The position numbers were made by a program, and so were the translations under genes. DNA of 64,000 nucleotides from CBDDKU01 sp965230375. GTDB lineage: Bacteria > Bacteroidota > Bacteroidia > Flavobacteriales_D > Cryomorphaceae. Below the pieces are notes generated by a model. That model did not search any database. It was not told where the DNA came from and was given only the letters and a program-made list of their open reading frames with translations. Below, piece by piece: positions 1 to 7,479 of this stretch. Each line of letters begins with the position of its first letter. The stretch's first letter is position 1. The stretch spans positions 124,001 through 188,000 of the forward strand of contig CBDDKU010000016.1 in the NCBI GenBank assembly GCA_965230375.1. The letters are read 5' to 3'.

Positions 1-340
1 CTTCTTCTGTCAGTCCTTTCCATGCGTAAACTGGAATTCCAGCAGCGGCAATAGCAGCAGCGGCGTGATCTTGGGTAGAAAAGATGTTGCAGCTCGACCA
101 AGTTACTTCAGCACCAAGCTCTACGAGTGTTTCAATAAGAACTGCAGTTTGAATTGTCATGTGAAGACATCCCGCGATTCTCGCACCAGCTAGTGGCTTG
201 CTCGCACCGTACTCTTCACGAAGAGACATCAAACCGGGCATTTCGGCTTCGGCCAATTTAATCTCCTTTCTCCCCCACTCAGCAAGATTGATGTCTTTAA
301 CTTTATAAGGCAATCTTTTTGTTTCAGTTGAATTGCTCAT
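1..340 (-). CDS. ahcY: Adenosylhomocysteinase, N-terminal part (cut by window edge)
   Basis: The frame begins at the ATG at 340 and runs off the left edge, giving about the first 113 residues of S-adenosylhomocysteine hydrolase, the cytosolic enzyme that splits SAH into adenosine and homocysteine in the methyl cycle. The start of the protein shows DINLAEWGRKEI, followed by PGLM and the substrate-domain signature TWSSCNIFSTQDHAAAAI, which is diagnostic for the family. The NAD-binding domain lies outside the window. The gene is divergent from the PPTase gene at 433, and a good Bacteroidota promoter lies 26 bases upstream of the start codon. metK, which makes the cofactor whose product this enzyme recycles, is 14 kb away. 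Confidence 0.95.
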   Translation of the reverse strand, partial: MSNSTETKRLPYKVKDINLAEWGRKEIKLAEAEMPGLMSLREEYGASKPLAGARIAGCLHMTIQTAVLIETLVELGAEVTWSSCNIFSTQDHAAAAIAAAGIPVYAWKGLTEE

Positions 341-365
341 GTATTGATCTATTTAATTTTCGAGC

Positions 366-374
366 GCAAAGATA
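366..374 (-). promoter_or_regulatory. Predicted ahcY promoter, -7 element
   Basis: Read on the minus strand this is TATCTTTGC, an exact match to the Bacteroidota -7 consensus TAnnTTTGC. It would start transcription about 20 bases upstream of the ahcY ATG. No clear -33 TTTG was found at the right spacing, so the call rests on the -7 box and its position. Confidence 0.55.
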
Positions 375-432
375 CGAATTCAATATCAGAATGGAAGCCT
401 GAGCTGTCCTACTTTCAATATCTTAGCGCAAT

Positions 433-1065
433 ATGCCATTGCAATTTTACAAGTCGTATAAAGGAGGAGACATTGCTGTATGGGAGTCTATTGAGTCAGA
501 CACCTTTTTCACAAAAGAATTGGAAGCCCACGCCTTTGATTTGAGTCCGTTAGAGCAAATACATCATCCAGAAAAAAAGACGCAATGGCTAGCTTCAAGG
601 TATTTGCTTTGCGAAATGTTTCCATCGGCTATTCAGTCATATCAACACAGCAAGCCAACTATTTGGAATGGGCCAAGGCTTTCGTTCAGCCATTCTAAAA
701 ATATGGTCGGTGTGCTCTTAAGTGAATCACCTGCCGGGCTGGACCTGCAATGGAAAGACCCCAAACTTGAAAAACTAGCTCCAAAGTATACTGACCAAGA
801 AGAAATCAAGCGTCTGTTTTTCAATTCTGAGCTTGACACCTTGTGCTTGATATGGGCGGTGAAAGAAGCTGTGTTTAAATTTTTCGGAACGGAAATGCCG
901 TTCAAGAATATCCAGATAAACTCATTTAACACAGTCAACGATACTATAGATGTCGAACTTCAACGAAGAGGGCTCGAATACAAAATTCTACTTGGGATAG
1001 AATTCATTAAGGGTTTCACCTTGGCCTATGTGATGGAAACGTCTAAATTTGGCCCACGACCTTGA
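433..1065 (+). CDS. 4'-phosphopantetheinyl transferase superfamily protein
   Basis: This 210-residue protein has the arrangement of an Sfp-type phosphopantetheinyl transferase, which moves 4'-phosphopantetheine from CoA onto a carrier-protein serine. Visible are a central SHS motif (LSFSHSKN), then GLDLQW in the place of the Mg-binding G(I/V)D motif, and WAVKEAVFKFFG matching the W.xKEA.xK signature near residue 145. In GLDLQW the usual second acid (GIDIE) is replaced by glutamine, which is tolerated in some members. Its stop overlaps the TTG start of the GGGP synthase gene, so the two are probably translated together. The carrier-protein substrate cannot be told from this window. Confidence 0.85.
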   Translation: MPLQFYKSYKGGDIAVWESIESDTFFTKELEAHAFDLSPLEQIHHPEKKTQWLASRYLLCEMFPSAIQSYQHSKPTIWNGPRLSFSHSKNMVGVLLSESPAGLDLQWKDPKLEKLAPKYTDQEEIKRLFFNSELDTLCLIWAVKEAVFKFFGTEMPFKNIQINSFNTVNDTIDVELQRRGLEYKILLGIEFIKGFTLAYVMETSKFGPRP

Positions 1066-1796
1066 ACGTACTAGACGACATATTAGAAGCGAGAAAAACG
1101 GGTGAAACCAGATTGGCCCAACTTATAGATCCTGATCATATCAAAGATTTTGATCATCTCGCTGATTTGGCTAAAAGAGCTGAAGAATCAGGGGTCAATC
1201 ACTTATTCTTTGGTGGAAGCTTAGTCACACAGAAAATGGAGTTCGACATCATACAGGCACTTAAGAAAATTACAAGCTTGCCCGTAACTTTATTTCCTTC
1301 TTCCCCAAGCCAAATAGATGAAAGCGCTGACGCAATCTTATTTCTTTCGCTACTAAGTGGTCGAAATCCTGAATACCTAATTGGACATCACGTTACAGCT
1401 GCGCCCTTGCTCAAAAACTCAAGTTTAGAAGTGATTCCCACAGGCTACATTCTCGTAGGCTGTGGCGAACCTACTACTGCCGAATATGTGAGTCACTCTT
1501 TTCCGATCCCTTACAAAAAGGATGAAATAGCTGCCAGTACAGCACTTGCGGGCCAGTTACTTGGAATGAAGATGATTTATTTGGATGGTGGAAGTGGTGC
1601 CGAAAAACCGATTTCCAAATCGATGATTTCAAAGGTCAGATCTTGGATTGACACACCGATTGTCGTTGGTGGCGGTATTCGGACACCCAAGGATGCGAGA
1701 AGGGCGTCTGATGCGGGAGCTGATCTTATCGTTGTGGGAAATCAGGCAGAAAAATATCCCAACTTTCTCGCTGAGCTAAAAGAACAAATGAGATAG
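1062..1796 (+). CDS. Geranylgeranylglyceryl phosphate synthase (GGGPS/PcrB family)
   Basis: This 244-residue TIM-barrel prenyltransferase belongs to the family that joins a polyprenyl diphosphate to sn-glycerol-1-phosphate. Motifs include LIDPDH near residue 22, FFGGS, LFPSSPSQI, YLDGGSGA, VVGGGIRTP and ADLIVVGNQ, the phosphate-binding loops of the barrel. The start is TTG at 1062, overlapping the preceding TGA as TTGA. No ATG fits: the conserved N-terminus (ILEARKTGETRLAQLIDPDH) requires this start. Bacteroidota GGGPS enzymes are known from characterised homologues, but the physiological product in these bacteria is less clear. The next gene starts at the base after this stop, so the three genes 433-2420 form one operon. 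Confidence 0.92.
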   Translation: MNVLDDILEARKTGETRLAQLIDPDHIKDFDHLADLAKRAEESGVNHLFFGGSLVTQKMEFDIIQALKKITSLPVTLFPSSPSQIDESADAILFLSLLSGRNPEYLIGHHVTAAPLLKNSSLEVIPTGYILVGCGEPTTAEYVSHSFPIPYKKDEIAASTALAGQLLGMKMIYLDGGSGAEKPISKSMISKVRSWIDTPIVVGGGIRTPKDARRASDAGADLIVVGNQAEKYPNFLAELKEQMR

Positions 1797-2420
1797 ATGG
1801 AAGTCATAGTTGTTTCTAGCACCCATGAAGTGCCACAAGAAGTTGGCGAGGTCGTTCAAATGTTTGAGATGGGACTAAAATATTTCCATGTTCACAAACC
1901 CAAGCTAAACAGAAAACAACTGCTCGAGTATCTTGAGCAATTTCCAGAAGAATATCGAAGCAAGCTGGTGCTTCACTCCTACCATGGCCTAGCATTTAAG
2001 CTAAAACTTGGCGGGATACATTTAACCAGAAAGCATCGCAAAAGGGGGAGACTCTATTATTTTAGGCTATGGATTCGGAGAAAGCTCAATCCCAATTTGA
2101 TCGTTTCTCGCTCTTTCCACAAGCTCTCAGACCTAACGAATGACAAGAGAAAGTATTCGTATGCATTTCTAAGTCCAGTTTTCGATAGCATCTCGCACAG
2201 CTCCCTGTCGGCGGGTTTTAGCAAACGAGCACTTCTCATTGTGATCCCTCAAGCCCGGCAACCCGTTTACGCCATGGGCGGAATCTCAGAAGAAAAATTC
2301 GATTACATCCATAACCATGGATTTGACGGAATGGCACTCCATGGAACAGTTTGGGAGGGAAAAATCCCTCCCAGTGCCGTATTCCGTTCAGCTTTCGAAA
2401 AAGCCATCCAAATCAGGTAA
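1797..2420 (+). CDS. ThiE/TenI-like thiamine phosphate synthase superfamily protein
   Basis: This 207-residue protein matches the thiamine monophosphate synthase/TenI barrel. It shows an early FHVHKP strand, GGIHLTRKHR, SRSFHKLSDL where ThiE proteins have S.CHS..E, AFLSPVFDSIS in place of the G.PVF.T loop, and YAMGGIS near the end. The substrate loops differ from textbook ThiE, so a TenI-like or divergent role is possible. ThiE proper joins HMP diphosphate and thiazole phosphate. It begins directly after the GGGPS stop and ends six bases from the convergent TonB receptor gene, which is under a TPP riboswitch. That fits thiamine metabolism but does not prove it. Confidence 0.75.
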   Translation: MEVIVVSSTHEVPQEVGEVVQMFEMGLKYFHVHKPKLNRKQLLEYLEQFPEEYRSKLVLHSYHGLAFKLKLGGIHLTRKHRKRGRLYYFRLWIRRKLNPNLIVSRSFHKLSDLTNDKRKYSYAFLSPVFDSISHSSLSAGFSKRALLIVIPQARQPVYAMGGISEEKFDYIHNHGFDGMALHGTVWEGKIPPSAVFRSAFEKAIQIR

Positions 2421-2425
2421 TCTAC

Positions 2426-4855
2426 CTAAAACATCAAGTTGAGTCCAACTAAGAAATTGGTTCCGGCTTGCGGATAGTAAAAGTTCTCGATGATCACCTC
2501 ATCACTTGTCCACGTATCATTATAGGTATAGCCATTAGATGAGTACTCTTCATTAAAGATATTGTTGATCAGAAGATTTACTTCTATTCTCTTGAATACC
2601 ACATCATAGATGTTGTATGCAATGCGGAAGTCGTTGACAAAATACGCGTCGATTTGCTTACGGCTGCTCTGCGTATTGTCGAGGTATTGGTCTCCCACGT
2701 ACTTGGATATTAGATTCAACTCGAGATTCTTGATAGGCGTCCACAAGAATCGGCTAGCACCTATGATACCAGGACTAAAGCTGATGTCCGTATCGGAATA
2801 TTCTATGCGATCGTCTCCAACGAATTCCGTGAAGTCCTGAATTTTATTCTGACTGAATGTCGTATTCACATTCCAAGACAAGGCACTACTAAAGGCATAG
2901 GTCGCATCTAGCTCAATCCCAGCACGGTAGCTTTTACCAACGTTTTCACGCACAATTGCACCAACATCATTCAATTCACCAGTAGCCACGAGCTGGTTGG
3001 AGTATGCCATGTAATAACCGTTGGCATTAAACAGGAGGTTTCCACTTGTAAATGAATAACCTACTTCTACGTTGGTCAACTCTTCAGCTTCTGGAACTTG
3101 TCCTTCATTCGCATCCAGATAATCTCCACGAACCGGCTCCCGGCTCCCCATACCCGCATAAGCGTAAACCGAGCTCTTCTCGTTTAGGCGATAGCGCGCC
3201 CCAACTTTTGGATTGAAGAATAAAAAGTCGTCATCTATATCGATCGGGCTCTGATCATCGTCTATTCCTTTTGATTCATATCGAATACTCCTCACCTGAA
3301 CATCGGTCATGAATCCCCAGTTTCCTGTATCCCACTCCCACTTCAAGAAAGTATTGATGTCATCCTTGTCTCCAAATGAGTAATAGTACTGATCTAAGTG
3401 CTCAATGTCCTGCGAGTACTCAGCCCATACTATTTCACCAAAGTGATCTCCCCTATAAAAGTGAGCGGCGCCACCCCATGTAAGTTTATGCCCATCCTTG
3501 TTGTGTTTCAAGGAAAAAGTTCCACCGTAATAGTCATTGTCTAGCAATCTTCTTCGAATGATATCAGAACTAGAAATGGTATCCATTCCGATAATCTGAT
3601 TACTTAACCCGTAACCATCGAATGAATCGTCCGGCTTGTATTCCTCAAAGAATCCAGCTCCGTCGGTATAGTGACCAGCCATAGTCAACTCCAGGTTTGG
3701 CGTAATTTCCTGAATCCAGTGTAGCTGATAGAAATCCTGTGAATAGTCATCCACCTGATTCTCGTAGATGTAGAAGTTATAAGTCCTGCCTGAGTTTAGA
3801 AGATTAGCTCGATCATCATCAGAGAGGTAGTTTCTATCGGCAAAATCATTCATTTCATCCACATCACCATTCACACGCGATTCAGGAGTTCCATACCAGC
3901 TTTGATACGTTCGTTCATTTCCACCAAGCGTTAAGGCTTTGATTACGGTTTTCTCACCGTAGTATCCAGCCTGGAAAAAATAGCTGTTAAGGTCACTCGA
4001 AGCTCGATCTATATACCCATCCGACTGGATATGCGAAAGCCTTCCTTCAACAGCTAAACCGTTTTCCATTCTACCAGATGAATACTGAGCAGTATGCTTT
4101 CGAGTATTGAATGAACCAAAGCTGTTTGATATCAAGCCACTAGGCTCATTATCCACCACATTTGTTTCCAAATTGATCGAAGCTCCGAAAGCACCAGACC
4201 CATTGGTAGAAGTTCCCAGACCACGTTGGATCTGAACACCAGAAAGGCTTGTGGCCAAGTCAGGCGTATTGACCCAAAATACACCATGTCCTTCTGGATC
4301 GTTCATGGGAATCCCGTTCAAAGTAACATTGATTCGCGTTTGGTCGCTTCCTCTAATTCGGAGCCCTGTATAACCTACACCAGCTCCGGCATCACTTGTA
4401 GTGACCATAGAAGGAGTCCATTTCAAGAGAACGGGAATATCTTGACCCAAGTTAAGGTCTTCAATTTCCTTTTTTTCGATGTTCTTGGCGGTAACCGGTG
4501 CCTCGCGAGAAACCCTGGTAGCTTCTACCACTACTTCATCTGTCATAAACGGACTTGGTTGCAAAACCACATCGACGACCACGGGAGCTCCATTTACTTC
4601 TACACTTTTCGAAAAATCTTCGAAACCGATAAAAGACACAGTAAAATTGTATGAACCCGATTTTAACCTACCGGTCGAGTAGCTACCATCGGGTCGCGAG
4701 AAGGTTGATTTGAGTGTTTTATTGACCACAACATGGGCTCCCGAAAGCGGATTTCCATCTTGATCAACTATTTTCCCGTTGATTTCGCCTTGGGCGAGAA
4801 CTTGCCCGGCACTAATTGCGATCAGAAAAATCGCAGACTTAATTTTGAATAACAT
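2426..4855 (-). CDS. TonB-dependent outer membrane receptor, probable thiamine importer
   Basis: This 809-residue outer membrane protein begins with a signal peptide (FLIAISAGQVLAQ), followed by a carboxypeptidase-regulatory-like domain (GEINGKIVDQDGNPLSGAHV, about residues 23-110). Then come a plug domain with IRGSDQTRINVTLNGIPMND (about 165-185) and a long beta-barrel ending in NFLVGLNLMF with the usual terminal phenylalanine. The family imports scarce ligands across the outer membrane using TonB energy. The ligand here is inferred from the TPP riboswitch that forms its leader; thiamine-regulated receptors of this type have been predicted in Bacteroidota. It is the only gene between the riboswitch and the convergent ThiE-like gene. 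Confidence 0.9.
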   Translation of the reverse strand: MLFKIKSAIFLIAISAGQVLAQGEINGKIVDQDGNPLSGAHVVVNKTLKSTFSRPDGSYSTGRLKSGSYNFTVSFIGFEDFSKSVEVNGAPVVVDVVLQPSPFMTDEVVVEATRVSREAPVTAKNIEKKEIEDLNLGQDIPVLLKWTPSMVTTSDAGAGVGYTGLRIRGSDQTRINVTLNGIPMNDPEGHGVFWVNTPDLATSLSGVQIQRGLGTSTNGSGAFGASINLETNVVDNEPSGLISNSFGSFNTRKHTAQYSSGRMENGLAVEGRLSHIQSDGYIDRASSDLNSYFFQAGYYGEKTVIKALTLGGNERTYQSWYGTPESRVNGDVDEMNDFADRNYLSDDDRANLLNSGRTYNFYIYENQVDDYSQDFYQLHWIQEITPNLELTMAGHYTDGAGFFEEYKPDDSFDGYGLSNQIIGMDTISSSDIIRRRLLDNDYYGGTFSLKHNKDGHKLTWGGAAHFYRGDHFGEIVWAEYSQDIEHLDQYYYSFGDKDDINTFLKWEWDTGNWGFMTDVQVRSIRYESKGIDDDQSPIDIDDDFLFFNPKVGARYRLNEKSSVYAYAGMGSREPVRGDYLDANEGQVPEAEELTNVEVGYSFTSGNLLFNANGYYMAYSNQLVATGELNDVGAIVRENVGKSYRAGIELDATYAFSSALSWNVNTTFSQNKIQDFTEFVGDDRIEYSDTDISFSPGIIGASRFLWTPIKNLELNLISKYVGDQYLDNTQSSRKQIDAYFVNDFRIAYNIYDVVFKRIEVNLLINNIFNEEYSSNGYTYNDTWTSDEVIIENFYYPQAGTNFLVGLNLMF

Positions 4856-4915
4856 TTGACTGAATTAAATAGTTAAGGCAGCCACTTCAGGGAAAAGTGA
4901 CAATTCCAACTAAAT

Positions 4916-5040
4916 TTCTCCCTACGCCGGTACTAACCGGATCAGGTGTACAACCCATTCAGAAAATGGTTGTAGGGTATAATCTCAGCCTGGCAGTTGA
5001 TTCTCGTTCGAATCTTGAACAGGCACCCCTGTGAGATGCC
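4916..5040 (-). ncRNA. TPP riboswitch (THI element)
   Basis: Reading the minus strand from 5040 down, the conserved TPP-aptamer blocks appear in order: GGGGTGCC at about 5030-5022, GGCTGAGA at about 4990-4983, then a P3-like stem with an extended loop, ACCTGATCCGGTTAGTACCGG, and CGTAGGGA at about 4926-4919. Both the pyrimidine-sensing CTGAGA and the pyrophosphate-side ACCTGAT blocks are intact. Between the aptamer and the ATG at 4855 lies a small hairpin (arms CACTT/AAGTG near 4882-4899), which may belong to the expression platform. The only gene downstream is the TonB-dependent receptor, so it should lower receptor expression when TPP is plentiful. Confidence 0.93.
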
Positions 5041-5071
5041 GCAAAGGTAGGTGTAATATTGAATCAGCCAA
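5041..5071 (-). promoter_or_regulatory. Predicted promoter of the TPP riboswitch transcript
   Basis: On the minus strand the -7 box is TACCTTTGC (5049-5041), an exact TAnnTTTGC. A TTG at 5071-5069 lies 19 bases upstream, in the -33 position. Transcription would begin near 5034, at the first paired bases of the aptamer. The receptor can therefore be expressed independently of the two genes upstream, which end at 5081. Confidence 0.7.
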
Positions 5072-5080
5072 TGGCTTCAC

Positions 5081-5593
5081 TTACAAAACCACTGAGAGAA
5101 GATCGATCGCATTTTGAAAACGCTGATTTCCATTACCTTTCAAAATAGCATAGGAACGACCTAAATCCTTCAACTCATTTTCATAAATGTCAAAAATGGC
5201 TTTTCGTCCCTCCCATTCTGGAATAGATCTCAACGGATCGGGCTCCCAGGGCAAATCGGGATAGCAGAGCAAGGTGAAATCATATTTGCGATCTTTCCAC
5301 GCCGAATGAATGAAGGGCGATACTCTTCCATAGACAACTTCCGCCCACACCTTCACGACGATTGTTTCCGTATCGCAAACCAGAAATTTGTCATTCGGGT
5401 ATTGATCTTCTTGACGGAGTTGTTCCGCCAAAATCAGATCTAAGTCTTCATAAATTACTTCCCTATCAAGTTTGGGAATGTACTCCCTGGCATATTCAGA
5501 AACGAAGTTGCAGCCAATATGATTGGCCAGCCAAGGCGTGAGTTCAGACTTCCCAGATGACTCGGGGCCAATGACCGCAATTTTAATCGGCAT
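5081..5593 (-). CDS. NadR-like P-loop kinase (ribosylnicotinamide kinase-type ATPase)
   Basis: This 170-residue cytosolic protein has a Walker A loop GPESSGKS at residues 9-16, followed by SEYAREYIPKLDRE, a motif of the kinase domain of NadR, and FLVCDTETIV as a Walker B-like strand. It lacks NadR's helix-turn-helix and adenylyltransferase domains. Relatives phosphorylate nicotinamide riboside or are annotated only as AAA family ATPase. It overlaps the preceding thiamine-binding-like gene by 11 bases and lies next to a thiamine-regulated receptor. A thiamine or vitamin-precursor kinase is therefore a reasonable inference, but the substrate cannot be read from the sequence. Confidence 0.75.
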   Translation of the reverse strand: MPIKIAVIGPESSGKSELTPWLANHIGCNFVSEYAREYIPKLDREVIYEDLDLILAEQLRQEDQYPNDKFLVCDTETIVVKVWAEVVYGRVSPFIHSAWKDRKYDFTLLCYPDLPWEPDPLRSIPEWEGRKAIFDIYENELKDLGRSYAILKGNGNQRFQNAIDLLSVVL

Positions 5594-5855
5594 CCTTAAA
5601 CTTGTAGTCTAAGTCGAGCTCACCGGGTAAGATTTTCTGGATAAAAGCTGCTTTCACACCTTCTTCATATGTTTCGGCGATGCATTCTTGAACCCAGTCC
5701 ATCAATGACTCAATTTCTCCGGTAGCCTGGGTGCTCATGGCATTCGTCTTGTAATTAAACTCTGGGTTTGACAGGAAAACAGTTAAAAAATCCTTCACTT
5801 GAGTCTTGTAGTCCTCGTGAAGTGGGTACATCGTTAATTCTAGGGTAATTGTCAT
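5583..5855 (-). CDS. Thiamine-binding-like protein (MTH1187/YkoF-type, DUF77)
   Basis: This 90-residue protein begins with the ferredoxin-like pattern of the family: ITLELTMYPL, then KDFLTVFLSNPEFNYKTNAMSTQATGE and a final strand near KAAFIQKI. The T.AMSTQ..G motif is characteristic. Some members of the family (YkoF) bind thiamine or its HMP moiety; others have no known ligand. The gene overlaps the NadR-like kinase gene by 11 bases, so the two are probably co-translated. Together with the TPP riboswitch 550 bases on, the arrangement suggests thiamine capture and salvage. The family assignment is from motif memory. Confidence 0.7.
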   Translation of the reverse strand: MTITLELTMYPLHEDYKTQVKDFLTVFLSNPEFNYKTNAMSTQATGEIESLMDWVQECIAETYEEGVKAAFIQKILPGELDLDYKFKDAD

Positions 5856-5857
5856 AG

Positions 5858-6397
5858 CTATTCGCAGTTGCAGGGGGCGTTGAAGTAAAATGTAATATAA
5901 GGATACCGCTCTTCGAGTTCATCTTGCTTCTCTTTTGAGATACCCGTATGTCTCATGTCCACCATCTCGATTTGCCCCATGTATTCGGGTAGATCATAGA
6001 CATTGGTTCGCGTTAGAATCAACGATTTTAAAGCGGGTAAATCTCCAATCCAATTCGGAAGTTCAAATATTTCAGAACCTGTAAAATCCAGAGTTTCTAT
6101 GAACACAGCACCCTTGAGTGATTCGGGCACCATACGCATCGAACAGGCATAGAAGCTTATCTCTTTCAGTGACTCGTTGTTTAAGGCACAATCCGGTATT
6201 TCTGGGAACTTCCACTGATTCAGCTTTAAAGATGTCAGATTTGGGCAAGCGCAGGCATCTGAGACCCGGCCCTTTTTTTTGTACTTGACCTTGAGCTGCC
6301 CAGAATTACTCACCCGAGAGCAGTCGTCTTGGGCAAAGCCGGAAGAGCAACTAATCACTAGAGCCCATGCGATCAAGAACCTGAGTCGCCCTACCTG
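5858..6397 (-). CDS. Secreted leucine-rich-repeat protein, function unknown
   Basis: The chosen start (ATG at 6397) gives MQVGRLRFLIAWALVISC, a signal peptide ending SGFAQ. An ATG at 6439 in the same frame would add 14 residues, weaken the signal peptide and lengthen the overlap with ribF. The mature part has several leucine-rich repeats (LTSLKLNQWKFPEIP, LKEISFYACSMRMVP, IETLDFTGSEIFELP, LKSLILTRTNVYDLP), then cysteines near the end (PCNCE). It overlaps the 3' end of ribF by 47 bases, so it is read from the ribF transcript. Such short LRR proteins usually serve in protein-protein contact; no enzyme motif is visible. Confidence 0.7.
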   Translation of the reverse strand, partial: QVGRLRFLIAWALVISCSSGFAQDDCSRVSNSGQLKVKYKKKGRVSDACACPNLTSLKLNQWKFPEIPDCALNNESLKEISFYACSMRMVPESLKGAVFIETLDFTGSEIFELPNWIGDLPALKSLILTRTNVYDLPEYMGQIEMVDMRHTGISKEKQDELEERYPYITFYFNAPCNCE

Positions 6398-7298
6398 CAT
6401 CAATATCAAGTTGTTCTTTAAGCTGATTAACATTTTCAAATTTGACTTCTTTTCGGAGATTTTGGATGAAACTCACTTCTACCTTCTTTCCGTAAATCGT
6501 TTGATCGAAATTAAAGATGTGCACTTCGAGTTTAGACTCTTCTTGTTCCGAGACTGTAGGTCTGCGACCAATATTGGCCATACCACCGTAAACCTGTCCA
6601 TCAATGCGCACTCTGCAAGCGTAAACACCGTTTCCTGGCACCAACTTAAGCTCATCGTTCAAAGCAATGTTTGCCGTCGGATAATCAATGGTTCGGCCTA
6701 TTTTCGAACCACTGGTCACTTCACCAGAAACCATATATGCGTAGCCAAGGTATTCATTGGCTGTAGTCACATCACCTTCAATGAGCGCCCTTCTAATTTT
6801 TGTAGAACTGACATTTACATCATCAATCTCTTGTGCTGGTATTTCTTTCACTTTAAATCCATGAGCTGGAGCCAAGGCCTTCAAGTTTTCCAGATTTCCT
6901 TCCCTATTGCGACCAAAGTGATGGTCATATCCGATCACCAACTCACTCACATCGAGCGAACCAACGAGAATCTCAGTAACATAATCAATTGCAGTTGTTC
7001 GACTGAACTCTCTTGAAAAAGGGTGAATAATAAGATGATCTATTCCCGTTTTCTCAAGCCGCTCTATTTTCTCCTGAAGCGTATTGAGCAGCTTTAAATC
7101 CGAACTATCTGGGAACAAAACCAAGCGGGGATGTGGCCAAAAAGTCAATAATACTGACTCGTATGCATCCTTTTTAGCTTCCTCGGTAATGGTGTTGAGT
7201 AGGGTTTGATGACCAATGTGAACACCGTCAAAAGTCCCGACTGTTACGACTGCCTTTGAACTCGAGTCGTATTCAGACAGATTGTGGTAAACTTTCAC
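6351..7298 (-). CDS. ribF: Bifunctional riboflavin kinase/FAD synthetase
   Basis: This 315-residue protein has the usual two-domain RibF layout. The N-terminal FAD synthetase nucleotidyltransferase domain carries VTVGTFDGVHIGHQTLL at about residues 18-34 and YDHHFGRNREGN near 124. The C-terminal flavokinase domain has GSKIGRTIDYPTANI at about 196-210, GVYACRV and EVHIFNF. It converts riboflavin to FMN and FAD in the cytosol. It is divergent from atpD with a shared promoter region, and is followed, with overlap, by the LRR protein gene. Confidence 0.95.
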   Translation of the reverse strand: MKVYHNLSEYDSSSKAVVTVGTFDGVHIGHQTLLNTITEEAKKDAYESVLLTFWPHPRLVLFPDSSDLKLLNTLQEKIERLEKTGIDHLIIHPFSREFSRTTAIDYVTEILVGSLDVSELVIGYDHHFGRNREGNLENLKALAPAHGFKVKEIPAQEIDDVNVSSTKIRRALIEGDVTTANEYLGYAYMVSGEVTSGSKIGRTIDYPTANIALNDELKLVPGNGVYACRVRIDGQVYGGMANIGRRPTVSEQEESKLEVHIFNFDQTIYGKKVEVSFIQNLRKEVKFENVNQLKEQLDIDAGRATQVLDRMGSSD

Positions 7299-7372
7299 TC
7301 GCTTTTGGGTCTTAGAGAATCGTGATTCGACACTATTTTAGCGCGTTTTAGCAGTCTTATCAATTTCAGCAT

Positions 7373-7435
7373 CAAAATTAGGAAAATAAAATAAGACAAC
7401 ACGTTGTCTATACTGGCATTAAATCTTACATTTGC
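7373..7435. promoter_or_regulatory. Divergent ribF/atpD promoter region with an inverted repeat
   Basis: On the plus strand TACATTTGC (7427-7435) is an exact -7 box for atpD, with GTTG at 7403-7406 spaced 20 bases upstream. On the minus strand TAATTTTG (7380-7373) is a -7 box for ribF, with TTG at 7399-7397 spaced 16 bases, which is rather short. The two -33 elements sit in a perfect inverted repeat, gacaac-ac-gttgtc (7395-7408). The repeat could be a regulator site or simply two facing -33 boxes. Both genes would start with short leaders. Confidence 0.6.
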
Positions 7436-7479
7436 ACCGCGAAAAAAGAAGCGTTCAACAATCTTTTAATCCCATAGAA

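Noticed and set aside
6279..7016. 245-codon plus-strand frame opposite ribF
   Set aside because: Antisense of a fully conserved ribF domain region; no start signal and no protein-family features.
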